Shown piece after piece: positions 35,587 to 43,516 of a stretch of 64,000 nt of DNA. Made by a program: the position numbers and the translations under genes. Origin of the DNA: Phycisphaerae bacterium (GTDB taxonomy: Bacteria > Planctomycetota > Phycisphaerae > Tepidisphaerales > Tepidisphaeraceae); assembly GCA_026004655.1 (NCBI GenBank), contig BPJO01000005.1, forward strand, positions 1 to 64,000. Reading direction: 5' to 3'. The notes beneath the pieces are model-generated. The model had not been told where the DNA came from. It searched no databases and worked only from the letters and a program-made list of their open reading frames with translations. Numbering within the stretch: the stretch's first letter is position 1; each line of letters begins with the position of its first letter.

Positions 35587-36453
35587 ATGTCGCTTCAAGT
35601 TTGGATTGACGGACAATATTTCAACAAGGAAGACGCCAAAATCAGCGTCTTCGACCACGGACTTTTATACGGTGACGGGGTCTTTGAAGGGATTCGTGTC
35701 TATTCGGGAAAGATTTTTGAGTGCAAGGCTCACCTTCAACGTCTTTACGATTCTGCCAAAGCCATCCGTCTGACGATCCCCTATACGCCTGACGAGCTCG
35801 AAAAGGCGATACAGGAAACCATCCGCATCAACCGGTTCGAAGATTGCTATATTCGGTTGGTGGTGACGCGGGGAACGGGCACGCTCGGGTTGGATCCCAA
35901 TCGGTGTCCTCGGGCCAGTGTCATCATCATTGCGGATTCAATCCGGCTATATCCGCAGGAAATGTATGAGAAAGGGATGTCTGTCATCACGTCGTCGGTG
36001 ATGCGCAATCACCCCAACGCGCTGAGCCCCCGGATCAAAAGCTTGAACTATCTGAACAATATCCTGGCCAAGATCGAAGCGATCGATGCGGGGGTCCCCG
36101 AAGCCATCATGCTCAACCCCGAGGGTTATGTCGCCGAGTGTACCAGCGACAACATTTTCATCATCCGTCGGGGGGTGGTTTACACCCCACCGGTCTCCGA
36201 CGGGGCTCTGGAAGGCGTGACCCGGTCGGTCATTATGAACCTTTGTCAGTCCAGCTTCATTCCGATCCAGGAAAAGCGGATCGAGCGTCATGATCTTTAT
36301 ATCGCCGATGAATGTTTTCTGACCGGTACAGCCGCCGAGGTCATTCCGGTTACCCGGATCGACGGACGCCAGGTCGGTTCGGGAAAACCCGGTCCGATTA
36401 CCCAAAAATTGCTCGAAGCCTTCCATAAGTTCGTTCGACTGATCGAAAACTGA
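35587..36453 (+). CDS. ilvE: branched-chain amino acid aminotransferase (class IV)
   Basis: IlvE transfers amino groups between branched-chain amino acids and 2-oxoglutarate using PLP. The fold-type IV hallmarks are ISVFDHGLLYGDGVFEGIRV near residue 22, IRLVVTRGTGTLGLDPNRC, the PLP-lysine in SPRIKSLNYLNNILAKIEA, MLNPEGYVAECTSDNIFII and the C-terminal DECFLTGTAAEVIPV. The length (288 residues) and the LNNILAK segment favour IlvE over D-amino acid transaminase or ADC lyase, but these relatives cannot be completely excluded. The ATG at 35587 is the only reasonable start. Confidence 0.93.
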   Translation: MSLQVWIDGQYFNKEDAKISVFDHGLLYGDGVFEGIRVYSGKIFECKAHLQRLYDSAKAIRLTIPYTPDELEKAIQETIRINRFEDCYIRLVVTRGTGTLGLDPNRCPRASVIIIADSIRLYPQEMYEKGMSVITSSVMRNHPNALSPRIKSLNYLNNILAKIEAIDAGVPEAIMLNPEGYVAECTSDNIFIIRRGVVYTPPVSDGALEGVTRSVIMNLCQSSFIPIQEKRIERHDLYIADECFLTGTAAEVIPVTRIDGRQVGSGKPGPITQKLLEAFHKFVRLIEN

Positions 36454-36522
36454 TGTATCGAAAGCCGATGTGTTGACCGGCATGTCATCGGTCTGTCAGG
36501 CCAAGGACGTAAAGGAGTGCAA

Positions 36523-37284
36523 ATGCCCGGCGAGACGGAACTGCACCGAACGCTCAAGACCGAGGCTTGCCGATGGTTATATCGACAAGGGTATCGGTGC
36601 GTGGCTGCGGAGGTGTCGGTCAGACCAGTGGGGATCATCGATGCGGTGGGAACAGGCGTTTTTGGACCTTCGACGAATCACCAAGGTGTGCGACGTTCGT
36701 TACATCAAACCTGTTTTGTCGAGTGCAAGGTTTCCCGATCCGACTTTCAGAGGGACTTGACACGTCCGTCTCAAAGACAACTGTGTCTTCTGGAACGACA
36801 AACCAATCGTCGGTCAGGTCGCAGGCTTCGACAGACGTTGGGACTGGGTAAGTTTGACGCCTGTTTGCTTCAACCGATGGCGAATCTGCATTATGTGCTT
36901 GCGCCGTCGGGATTAATCCAGAAGAAGGACTTGCCACCGAGATGGGGATTGCTCAGTTGGTGTCCGAGCGGGATCCGTGTGGTGGTACGGGCGGTCTGGC
37001 AAGAGAGCGAAAACGGGGGTTATGTCGAATCCGCAATCGCCCGAACACTGACCAATGACATTTTCCGCGCAGGGGAACGTGCGTTGTCGAGCCTGAACCG
37101 GGAGCTGATGAAACAACAACAGGACTTGGCGGAGAAGATTCGAGCCCTGTCACCGGTGTTGTCCGATCCTTTACCACGTGGTGTTGGGGATGCCGCTGGT
37201 ATTACGCCGCTTCCGTCCGGTATCGGGTGGGAGGATGATACCGATGAATGGCTTGGTCCAATTGACCCGACCGAGCCCGAATAA
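36523..37284 (+). CDS. MmcB-like putative DNA-repair nuclease
   Basis: The first 100 residues resemble MmcB-family proteins: an N-terminal helix (ETELHRTLKTEACRWLYRQG), an Asp-containing strand (GIIDAVGTG) and the E-x-K strand CFVECKVSRSDFQRDLTRPS, which together form a PD-(D/E)XK nuclease core. A C-terminal half of about 120 residues (FRAGERALSSLNRELMKQQQ and an acidic tail) is not part of the usual family. The ATG at 36523 has an AAAGGAG ribosome site. Caulobacter MmcB is a DNA-damage-induced repair protein. Its 3' end overlaps the convergent MshEN-domain gene by 83 bases. Confidence 0.65.
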   Translation: MPGETELHRTLKTEACRWLYRQGYRCVAAEVSVRPVGIIDAVGTGVFGPSTNHQGVRRSLHQTCFVECKVSRSDFQRDLTRPSQRQLCLLERQTNRRSGRRLRQTLGLGKFDACLLQPMANLHYVLAPSGLIQKKDLPPRWGLLSWCPSGIRVVVRAVWQESENGGYVESAIARTLTNDIFRAGERALSSLNRELMKQQQDLAEKIRALSPVLSDPLPRGVGDAAGITPLPSGIGWEDDTDEWLGPIDPTEPE

Positions 37285-37657
37285 AGACAGCCCGTTGGGG
37301 TAGAAACTGTCGGATCAGTCGTTGGGTCTGTTCGGTGGGAATCGTTTCACAAGCGATGACAACTTCTTCACCACTGGTTCGGATCGGTAAAACGCGGTGT
37401 TGGTGGACGACTTGTCGAGGCAACAAATTGACCACTTGCGCATCGATGCCCACCTCTTGGAGGTCGACTTCCGTGGTTTCGGATTCGATCTGTCGAATCC
37501 AAGCTTTCCAGACATGTTCCGGACGGACGAGTCCGAGGGATAGAGCAACATCCCCAAATCGTTGGCGGGTCGATTTCTGCTCCTGTAAAATGTCTTCCAC
37601 GTCGTGAGTCGAAAGCGGAACGATTTCCTGAAGCCATTGTCCGATTCGTCGATGCAT
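37202..37657 (-). CDS. stand-alone MshEN/GspE N-terminal domain protein
   Basis: The 151-residue protein consists of one domain like the N-terminus of type II secretion/type IV pilus ATPases (GspE_N/MshEN): an IGQWLQEIVPLSTHDVEDIL helix pair, KSTRQRFGDVALSLGLVRPE, then NLLPRQVVHQHRVLPIRTSG and EEVVIACETI. MshEN domains can bind cyclic di-GMP through two R-x-G-like repeats; here QRFGDVALSLGLV fits the repeat partly. There is no ATPase domain, so it may be a free adaptor or sensor. It overlaps the convergent MmcB-like gene by 83 bases. Confidence 0.72.
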   Translation of the reverse strand: MHRRIGQWLQEIVPLSTHDVEDILQEQKSTRQRFGDVALSLGLVRPEHVWKAWIRQIESETTEVDLQEVGIDAQVVNLLPRQVVHQHRVLPIRTSGEEVVIACETIPTEQTQRLIRQFLPQRAVFIRARSGQLDQAIHRYHPPTRYRTEAA

Positions 37658-37804
37658 CTTCCCTACCTCTTTTCAAAATCGTGATTTACGTCAAAATGAA
37701 AGATACGATTCGGAACCGTTCGCGACAGGAAAAGATTCGGGCGAACTGGAAATAAAAAGGCTCGGATGTGAATCTGTACAGGTTATGATGGGTGAGGAAC
37801 GAGT

Positions 37805-38572
37805 GTGCGAATCGTCAATTATAACATCCTGGATGGTGGGGTCGGACGGGCAGACCCGCTAGGCGAAGTCATTCAAGCCCAAAAGGCCGATGTGGTGGTG
37901 TTGGTTGAAGCCGATGAAGACGAGGTGATAGACCGTCTGGCCAAACGATTCAAGATGGACCGGATTGTCGCTCCGGGGCATGGACATCGTTTGGCGATCC
38001 TGTCGCGATGGGCAATTCGAGAGACGATCAATCATTCTTTGATTCACCCCGATGCCCCGCGAAGTTGCTGTGAAGCGGTGATCTGTTTACAGAACGGAAC
38101 CGAATTACCCGTGATCGGGCTTCATTTGCACCCCGGTGCCCGAGAATCGGACGAAAAGACACGTCAACAAGAGATGGCTTGCGTAATGAGGATCACCCAC
38201 GATTATCGGAGCCAGAATCGACCTCATCTGCTAGTGGGAGACCTGAACAGCAACTCGCCGGTCCAACAGATCGACCCGTCCCGATGCCAATCCTCGACGC
38301 GACAAGCTTGGCAGGACAACGGTGGAGATCTACCCCGAAGGGTCGTTCAAAACCTGCTCGAACATGGATATATCGATACACTTGAATGTGTTCGACCTGA
38401 CCAAGCCCGAACCTTGGCTACCTTTACCACCCATAAACCGGGTCAACGGGTAGATTTCATCTTCAGTTACGCCATTGATCCATCGAAGATCGTCGATGCG
38501 TGGGTCGAGCAGGATCGACTCGCGACATATGCTTCGGATCATTATCCCGTCGGGGCAGAGATTCATGTCTGA
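37805..38572 (+). CDS. endonuclease/exonuclease/phosphatase family protein
   Basis: The EEP fold is seen from end to end in 255 residues: RIVNYNILDGGVGRADPLGE with the metal-site Asn, VVVLVEADEDEVIDRLAK with the metal Glu, GHRLAILSRWAI, VIGLHLHPG, HLLVGDLNSNSPVQQ with the catalytic Asp-x-Asn, and the closing VDFIFSYAI...ASDHYPVGAEI motif with the catalytic His. Substrates in this family range from DNA to phospholipids and nucleotides. The start is a GTG at 37805; the stop overlaps the dgkA start by 8 bases, so translational coupling is expected and a lipid-phosphate substrate is conceivable. Confidence 0.9.
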   Translation: MRIVNYNILDGGVGRADPLGEVIQAQKADVVVLVEADEDEVIDRLAKRFKMDRIVAPGHGHRLAILSRWAIRETINHSLIHPDAPRSCCEAVICLQNGTELPVIGLHLHPGARESDEKTRQQEMACVMRITHDYRSQNRPHLLVGDLNSNSPVQQIDPSRCQSSTRQAWQDNGGDLPRRVVQNLLEHGYIDTLECVRPDQARTLATFTTHKPGQRVDFIFSYAIDPSKIVDAWVEQDRLATYASDHYPVGAEIHV

Positions 38573-38942
38573 TCGGTTCACTGGATCCCCACGATCGCTG
38601 TGGTCCGCTTTGATGTGTGCGGGCCGGGGAATAAACCAACTCCTCAGACAGGAAAGAAATCCCCGAATTTTATTCATTTTCGGGGCAATCACCGTTGTCC
38701 TGGGCATAGTCCTGGGTCTGAAACTTATCGAGTGGACAATCGTTATTCTGTGTATCGGGCTTGTGGGGGTAACCGAAACCCTCAACTCAGCCATCGAACG
38801 AACCGTCGATCATACCTCAACCGAACCACATCCTTTGGCGCGTCAAGCCAAGGACATCGCAGCCGGGGCATCGTTATTGGCGGTCCTGACGGCAGGGACC
38901 GTCGGGTTGATTCTGTTTCTTCCCAAGCTCCTCGCCCTTTAA
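38565..38942 (+). CDS. dgkA: diacylglycerol/undecaprenol kinase family protein
   Basis: DgkA-family kinases phosphorylate diacylglycerol or undecaprenol in the inner membrane. The 125-residue product has a soluble N-terminal amphipathic helix (SLWSALMCAGRGINQLLRQE), then three membrane helices. The active-site block LNSAIERTVDHTSTEPHPLA with ARQAKDIAAGASLL matches the conserved E-x-x-N-x-A-I-E...K-D-x-A-A signature. The ATG at 38565 overlaps the end of the EEP gene by 8 bases; the longer track start has no ribosome site. Confidence 0.92.
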   Translation: MSDRFTGSPRSLWSALMCAGRGINQLLRQERNPRILFIFGAITVVLGIVLGLKLIEWTIVILCIGLVGVTETLNSAIERTVDHTSTEPHPLARQAKDIAAGASLLAVLTAGTVGLILFLPKLLAL

Positions 38943-38970
38943 ACCCCAAACGGTTATCCTTTGAATCATC

Positions 38971-39567
38971 ATGAATCGAACGGCTTCATTATCCCGAAAA
39001 ACCAAAGAAACCGATATCCAACTGACCCTCAACCTCGACGGTCAAGGAACAAGCCAGATCCACACCGGCGTCGGCTTTTTCGATCATATGCTCGACCTAC
39101 TGAGCCGACACGCTTTAATCGATTTGGAGGTTCAAGCCCAAGGCGACTTACAAGTCGATCAGCATCACACCGTCGAAGACGTCGGGATCTGTCTCGGTCA
39201 AGCCTTGGAAAAGGCGCTGGGGGACAAAAAAGGGATTTACCGTTACGGTTGGGCAATGGTTCCGATGGACGAATCGCTGGCACAAGTGGCGCTGGATTTA
39301 TCCGGAAGACCGGCGCTGGTATTCCAGGTCAACTTCAGCTCCCCCTTGATCGGGGATTTTGCGTCTGAACTGGTCCGGGAGTTTTTCCAGGCCTTGTCGA
39401 ACAACGCTCGAATGAATCTGCACATCCACGTTCCCTACGGTCGTAATTCGCACCACATTGGTGAGGCGATTTTCAAATCATTCGCCAAGGCGTTGCGACA
39501 AGCGGTCAGCATCGACGAGCGAGCAAAAAACCAGATTCCTAGCACCAAAGGGTCTTTAATTGAGTGA
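38971..39567 (+). CDS. hisB: imidazoleglycerol-phosphate dehydratase
   Basis: HisB dehydrates imidazole glycerol phosphate in histidine synthesis. The two metal-binding H-x-x-E/HH motifs of the duplicated half-domains are present: [20 protein letters not shown] with [17 protein letters not shown] in the first half, and [20 protein letters not shown] in the second. The N-terminus ([16 protein letters not shown]) is typical and there is no fused histidinol phosphatase domain. The length of 198 residues is that of the monofunctional enzyme. No other his gene is adjacent; the gene starts 28 bases after dgkA. Confidence 0.97.
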   Translation: MNRTASLSRKTKETDIQLTLNLDGQGTSQIHTGVGFFDHMLDLLSRHALIDLEVQAQGDLQVDQHHTVEDVGICLGQALEKALGDKKGIYRYGWAMVPMDESLAQVALDLSGRPALVFQVNFSSPLIGDFASELVREFFQALSNNARMNLHIHVPYGRNSHHIGEAIFKSFAKALRQAVSIDERAKNQIPSTKGSLIE

Positions 39568-39590
39568 TCATACATGTTTGAAATACAAAT

Positions 39591-39619
39591 GGTTATGAAA
39601 ATTTTTCGATTTCATAGCC
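39591..39619 (+). terminator. hairpin after hisB
   Basis: GGTTATGAAA pairs with TTTCATAGCC (one G-U pair) around a T-rich loop, 24 bases after the hisB stop. The tail GGTTTCCC is only weakly T-rich, so termination strength is uncertain. Confidence 0.45.
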
Positions 39620-39668
39620 GGTTTCCCTCCGTGCCCGAACCTCGCCCGCAAGCTATGATCAGCCTGTT

Positions 39669-40319
39669 ATGATGATCAGTTTATTAGCCAACGACCCTCG
39701 ACAGTATTTCGCGATCCTTATTGTCGTTATCATCAGCATTATTCTGCACGAGCTGGCGCACGGCTGGGTGGCTGTCAAATTGGGGGATCCTACTCCGATC
39801 GAAAGCGGACACCTCAATACCCTCAACCCGTTGGTTCATATGGGAGTATTTTCGTTGATCCTGTTGGCAGTGGTGGGGATCGCCTTTGGCGCTATGCCGA
39901 TTAATCCCTCGCGTCTTCGTGGTCGGTATGCCGAATCCCTGGTGGCTGTGGCAGGACCTGCAATGAACTTGTTGTTGGCTATTGTGGGGACCGTCGGATT
40001 GGGGCTTTGGATACGTATGGGGGGAGTCGATCCGCAAAGCCCGGTTCAGGACAATGCCAGACTATTGCTTCAGACGTTTGGGATATTCAATTTTGCCCTG
40101 ATGTTGTTCAACCTACTTCCCGTTCCTCCGTTGGACGGGTCACGGATTTTGGCGAACCTATTCCCCGCCTACCGGAATCTTCTGAACTCTCAGATGGCCC
40201 AAGGGTTTATGATCGCGATATTTTTTGCCCTGTTCCTGGGAGGCGCACAATTCATCTTTAGTGCCTCGTACGCGATGTGGAGCGGGATGATCGGTTGGGT
40301 TGCCGATATCGGACATTAA
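39669..40319 (+). CDS. site-2 protease family intramembrane zinc metalloprotease (M50)
   Basis: This 216-residue protein has five to six membrane helices. The zinc motif HELAH lies in SIILHELAHGWVAVKLGDPT near residue 25, and the third zinc ligand is the Asp of NLLPVPPLDGSRILANLF near residue 155, the standard S2P pair. The AVAGPAMNLLLAI segment is also typical. There is no PDZ domain, so it belongs to the small SpoIVFB-like/YwhC group rather than RseP. Substrate is unknown. It converges on leuB with only 6 bases between the stops. Confidence 0.92.
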   Translation: MMISLLANDPRQYFAILIVVIISIILHELAHGWVAVKLGDPTPIESGHLNTLNPLVHMGVFSLILLAVVGIAFGAMPINPSRLRGRYAESLVAVAGPAMNLLLAIVGTVGLGLWIRMGGVDPQSPVQDNARLLLQTFGIFNFALMLFNLLPVPPLDGSRILANLFPAYRNLLNSQMAQGFMIAIFFALFLGGAQFIFSASYAMWSGMIGWVADIGH

Positions 40320-40325
40320 ACATGA

Positions 40326-41387
40326 TTATTCCAATTCGGCTAGGACCGCTTGGGTGACTTGTTGCGTGGAAGCTGTTCCGCCGAGGTCGCGGGTGTGATT
40401 TTTTGGATCAGAGACGACTTTTCGACAGGCCTGATCGATCGCCCGTGCGGCTTGGGGCTGGTTCAGAAAATCCAGCATCATCGCGACGGAAAGGAACGTG
40501 GCGATGGGATTCGCGTATCCTTTGCCGGCGATGTCCGGAGCACTACCGTGGACGGGTTCGAACATGCTGGCTGCCTGACGAGTGGGGTTGAGATTGCCCG
40601 AAGCCGCCATTCCCATTCCTCCCTGAATGGCAGCCCCTAGGTCGGTCAGAATATCTCCGAACATGTTCGTTGTGACCATGACATCGTACCGTTGAGGTTG
40701 GGTCACCATATACATGGTGCACGCATCAACATGGTCGTAGGAGGTCTCAATACCGGGGTATTCGTTGGCCAGTTCTTCAAATACGCGCATCCACAGATTG
40801 TGGGCGTAACGAAGCACATTCGTTTTGGCAACAAGAGTCACTTTTTTCCGACCAAATTGTTTGGCATATTCAAACGCATACCGGATCGTACGTTCCACCC
40901 CGTGACGGGTGGTGACCTCGATCTGATTGGCGACCTCGTGGGCAGTGCCTTTGTATAGAAATCCCCCGTTTTGACAGTACAACCCTTCGGTATTTTCGCG
41001 AACGATCACCATGTCAAACGGGTCTTTCCGGGCCAACGGGGTCGGAACCCCCGGCAACAGACGAGTCGGACGAAGGTTGATGTACTGATCCAGTTCGAAA
41101 CGCATTTTCAGGAGAATGTCCGTTTCGATCAGTCCTTGAGGAATCAGCTTGTTGCCGCGAGGATCTGCCCCGACAGCTCCGAAGAGAATCGCGTCATGGG
41201 CTGCCAGCTCCTTCAATGCCGAATCCGGGAGGGTGATTTTGGTCTGCAGGTAATACTCCGCACCGAAAGGGTAATCGGTCCGGTCGTATTTGAAACCAAA
41301 CTTCCGGGCAGCCGCGTCTAGGACTTTGATTCCCTCGGCAACCACCTCTTTACCCACAAAATCGCCTGGCATGACCGCAATTTTCAT
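40326..41387 (-). CDS. leuB: 3-isopropylmalate dehydrogenase
   Basis: LeuB carries out the NAD-dependent oxidation and decarboxylation of 3-isopropylmalate in leucine synthesis. I start it at the ATG at 41387 ([20 protein letters not shown]), giving 353 residues. Family residues are clear: [33 protein letters not shown], the catalytic Lys in [16 protein letters not shown] and the NAD/metal block [20 protein letters not shown] with ASGNLNP, then [20 protein letters not shown]. Close relatives act on tartrate or isocitrate, so specificity rests on overall similarity. The miaA stop overlaps this start (ATGA), so the two are translationally coupled. Confidence 0.92.
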   Translation of the reverse strand: MKIAVMPGDFVGKEVVAEGIKVLDAAARKFGFKYDRTDYPFGAEYYLQTKITLPDSALKELAAHDAILFGAVGADPRGNKLIPQGLIETDILLKMRFELDQYINLRPTRLLPGVPTPLARKDPFDMVIVRENTEGLYCQNGGFLYKGTAHEVANQIEVTTRHGVERTIRYAFEYAKQFGRKKVTLVAKTNVLRYAHNLWMRVFEELANEYPGIETSYDHVDACTMYMVTQPQRYDVMVTTNMFGDILTDLGAAIQGGMGMAASGNLNPTRQAASMFEPVHGSAPDIAGKGYANPIATFLSVAMMLDFLNQPQAARAIDQACRKVVSDPKNHTRDLGGTASTQQVTQAVLAELE

Positions 41388-42322
41388 AAACGTTCCTTTA
41401 TCTGTTCTTGGATCGAGTCCAGCAGCATAGGCAGAGGATCGTTTCCGTTCAACCATCGAACCTGTGACCAACGCCTGAACCATTTCATCTGACGACGGGC
41501 GAGTTGACGGGTGGCGATCTTGATTTGTTCGACCGCATCGTCCAGACTCGCCTTGCCCGTTAGAACGTCGATCAATTCCTGATAACCGGTGGCTTCAGAA
41601 GCGGTCTTGGAGAGTTGTCCGAACCGTTGCAGCAAATCACGCGTCTCATCCAACCAACCGGATTCGATCATCTGTTTGACTCGCAGATTGATTCGTCGAT
41701 TCAACTCATCCTTTTCCCACATCAACCCGTACCAATCAGCCTGGTGTCGCATTTGTCCCCGGGACCAGTCGGATTGAAATGATGAAATAGGACGACCGGT
41801 CAGTTCAAATACTTCCAGCGCACGCACCAGGCGTTTTCGATCATTTCGATGAATGCGACTAGCGGATTCGGGGTCGATCCGGGTCAGTCGATCGTATAAT
41901 TGTTCGAGCGGTTGTTCATTGAGTCTGGTTCGGATCTCAACATCCGCGCCTGGACCTTCAAAAAGCCCTTCGAACAGTGCTTTGTAGTATAAAGGTGTTC
42001 CACCGGTGACGATCAGCCGGACCCCCCGTTGGGCCGCGTCCGCTATCACGGCATCGGCACGGGTGACAAACTCTGAAACCGCAAAAGATTCATTCGGATC
42101 CACCAGGTCAATCAAATGATGTCGAACTCGTCTTCGCTCCGACACGGTCGGTTTGGCTGTCCCGATGTCCATCCCGCGATAAACCTGCATCGAATCGACA
42201 CTGAGAATTTCCGCGCCCCATTTTTCCGCCAGAGACATCGCCAAAGCGCTTTTTCCCGAAGCAGTCGGTCCAAGAATCACGATCATTCGGGGATTTTCTG
42301 CCAACTCGACAACTCCTGCCAA
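41384..42322 (-). CDS. miaA: tRNA dimethylallyltransferase
   Basis: MiaA adds a dimethylallyl group to A37 of tRNAs reading UNN codons. The P-loop VILGPTASGKSALAMSLAEK is at the N-terminus, followed by ILSVDSMQVYRGMDIGTAKP with the catalytic Asp, HHLIDLVDPNESFAVSEFV, VTGGTPLYYKALFEGLFEGP and the RNDRKRLVRALEVFELTGRP motif. The length is 312 residues. An internal ATG at the MIVILGPT position is an alternative start. It lies upstream of leuB with a 4-base overlap, and divergent from the hsp20 promoter region. Confidence 0.96.
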   Translation of the reverse strand: MAGVVELAENPRMIVILGPTASGKSALAMSLAEKWGAEILSVDSMQVYRGMDIGTAKPTVSERRRVRHHLIDLVDPNESFAVSEFVTRADAVIADAAQRGVRLIVTGGTPLYYKALFEGLFEGPGADVEIRTRLNEQPLEQLYDRLTRIDPESASRIHRNDRKRLVRALEVFELTGRPISSFQSDWSRGQMRHQADWYGLMWEKDELNRRINLRVKQMIESGWLDETRDLLQRFGQLSKTASEATGYQELIDVLTGKASLDDAVEQIKIATRQLARRQMKWFRRWSQVRWLNGNDPLPMLLDSIQEQIKERL

Positions 42323-42414
42323 TCCTGCAGTCGATTATAAGAAAAGTGCTTCGGAATACCGCACAAAGTCCTTGAAAAACAAAGACTTATATCAACGGTA
42401 CGTCCGGACCTTTT

Positions 42415-42430
42415 TGGCACGCGGTTTGTA
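42415..42430 (+). promoter_or_regulatory. sigma-54-type promoter of the hsp20 gene
   Basis: TGGCACG, four bases, TTGTA matches the sigma-54 consensus TGGCACG-N4-TTGCW with exact -24 element and spacing and one change in the -12 element (GT for GC). It lies 75 bases before the hsp20 ATG, in the right direction. The gene for a PspF-like activator at 26 kb makes a sigma-54 regulon likely. Confidence 0.6.
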
Positions 42431-42441
42431 TAAGTTTTTTT

Positions 42442-42460
42442 CGCCTGCCTGAAGTAGGCG
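42442..42460 (+). promoter_or_regulatory. hairpin in the hsp20 5' leader
   Basis: CGCCTGC pairs with GTAGGCG (one G-U) around CTGAA, just after the putative transcription start. The hairpin lies about 30 bases before the AAAGGAGG ribosome site. It may stabilise the mRNA or be part of a temperature-responsive leader; no ROSE-type pairing to the ribosome site is evident. Confidence 0.4.
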
Positions 42461-42504
42461 GCATAAAGTTGATTGTGAGACTTGTCGTAGAAAGGAGGCT
42501 TGCT

Positions 42505-42942
42505 ATGGCATTACCGACTCGTGTTCAACGTGCGATCCAAGACCCCCTGGACATCCTGCCTCGGGATCTCGGGGCATTGATGGACAGAATGTTTAATCGA
42601 GACTTCTTCCGTGATGGTGGATTCACCCCTTACGGTGTCGATGTTCGAGAAGATGCCGATCACATCTACGTCGAAGCCGATCTACCCGGCTTTACAAAGG
42701 ATCAGATCGACATCACGCTCGAAAACTCGACCCTGACCATTTCCGCCGAACGGAAAGAAGAGGAAGAGCAAAAGGGTGATTGGCTCTTGCGCGAACGTCG
42801 ATATACTCGGTATCAACGCAGCTTCAATCTGCCCCCCACGGTGGATGAAAAATCCGTTGATGCCAAGTTGTCCGACGGTGTGCTGAAGATCACGCTGAAT
42901 AAACGTGAAGAAAGCAAACCGCGCAAGATTACCGTGACTTGA
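42505..42942 (+). CDS. hsp20: small heat-shock protein of the Hsp20/alpha-crystallin family
   Basis: Small heat-shock proteins hold unfolded proteins in a refoldable state. The alpha-crystallin domain runs from about residue 42 to 140: PYGVDVREDADHIYVEADLP, GFTKDQIDITLENSTLTISA, an ERRYTRYQRSFNLPPTVDEK strand with the conserved F-x-R-x-x-x-L-P-type motif, and the closing DAKLSDGVLKITLNKRE with the G-V-L element. The C-terminal tail is short and lacks an obvious I-x-I anchor (ITV is closest). The ATG at 42505 has a perfect AAAGGAGG ribosome site. It appears to be controlled by sigma-54 and ends at a strong terminator. Confidence 0.95.
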   Translation: MALPTRVQRAIQDPLDILPRDLGALMDRMFNRDFFRDGGFTPYGVDVREDADHIYVEADLPGFTKDQIDITLENSTLTISAERKEEEEQKGDWLLRERRYTRYQRSFNLPPTVDEKSVDAKLSDGVLKITLNKREESKPRKITVT

Positions 42943-42991
42943 TCTGACAGGATCGTTTCTCTCTGCCCGAGCGATTCGGGCCAAGGGGTTT

Positions 42992-43038
42992 GGGATGAGG
43001 ATGCTGGTTCGACTCGAGCATCCTCATCCCGTTTTTTT
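42992..43038 (+). terminator. strong intrinsic terminator of hsp20
   Basis: A perfect 14-bp stem (GGGATGAGGATGCT with AGCATCCTCATCCC) with an 11-base loop is followed by G and seven T. It ends right at the stop of the convergent Dabb lipoprotein gene. Confidence 0.93.
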
Positions 43039-43516
43039 ACGAGCGTCGGTCGATGAACTTTCTCTGTTTCTCGAGGGATTGTCGTCTGAACTGCTCGAGA
43101 TCCTGCTCTACCTGCTGGCCCATAGCATAATCCACGACCGAAGCGTCGTAGACGATAAAACGAGCGACATATGGTTTGATGACCGATTCGACTACTTCCT
43201 GATGCTGAGGCGACCGGTCATAGTCTCGCAGGGCCTGTTCATTTTCAAAGGTAAACACCAGCATCAGATCGTAGGTCGAATCGACCACTTGTCGGTCAGA
43301 GGCAAGTTTTTGACCGACGCGAATGTCAATCACGCCAGGCACCTCACGAAGGGTCTGGATCGACCGGATCACTGCATGACGGTCCGCTTCGGGCTTTAAC
43401 CAGACGACCACCACGTGCTGAATCTGTCCCGGGCGAACCTGCAACAGCGTTTGAGATGCGCATCCGGTTGAAAAACAGACGATCCCGATCAATAGGGCGA
43501 AAAAGGTCTTGGTCAT
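43037..43516 (-). CDS. Dabb-family (stress-responsive A/B barrel) lipoprotein
   Basis: The protein of 159 residues begins with a lipoprotein signal (FFALLIGIVCFSTGC, cysteine near residue 19). The Dabb ferredoxin-like barrel follows: QIQHVVVVWLKPEADRHAVI, a DIRVGQKLASD strand, YDLMLVFTFENEQALRDYDR and HQEVVESVIKPYVARFIVYD. Dabb proteins are dimeric barrels of diverse or unknown function; membrane-anchored ones are common in planctomycetes. The C-terminal tail is charged and helical. Its start overlaps the queG stop by 4 bases (ATGA). Confidence 0.85.
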   Translation of the reverse strand: MTKTFFALLIGIVCFSTGCASQTLLQVRPGQIQHVVVVWLKPEADRHAVIRSIQTLREVPGVIDIRVGQKLASDRQVVDSTYDLMLVFTFENEQALRDYDRSPQHQEVVESVIKPYVARFIVYDASVVDYAMGQQVEQDLEQFRRQSLEKQRKFIDRRS

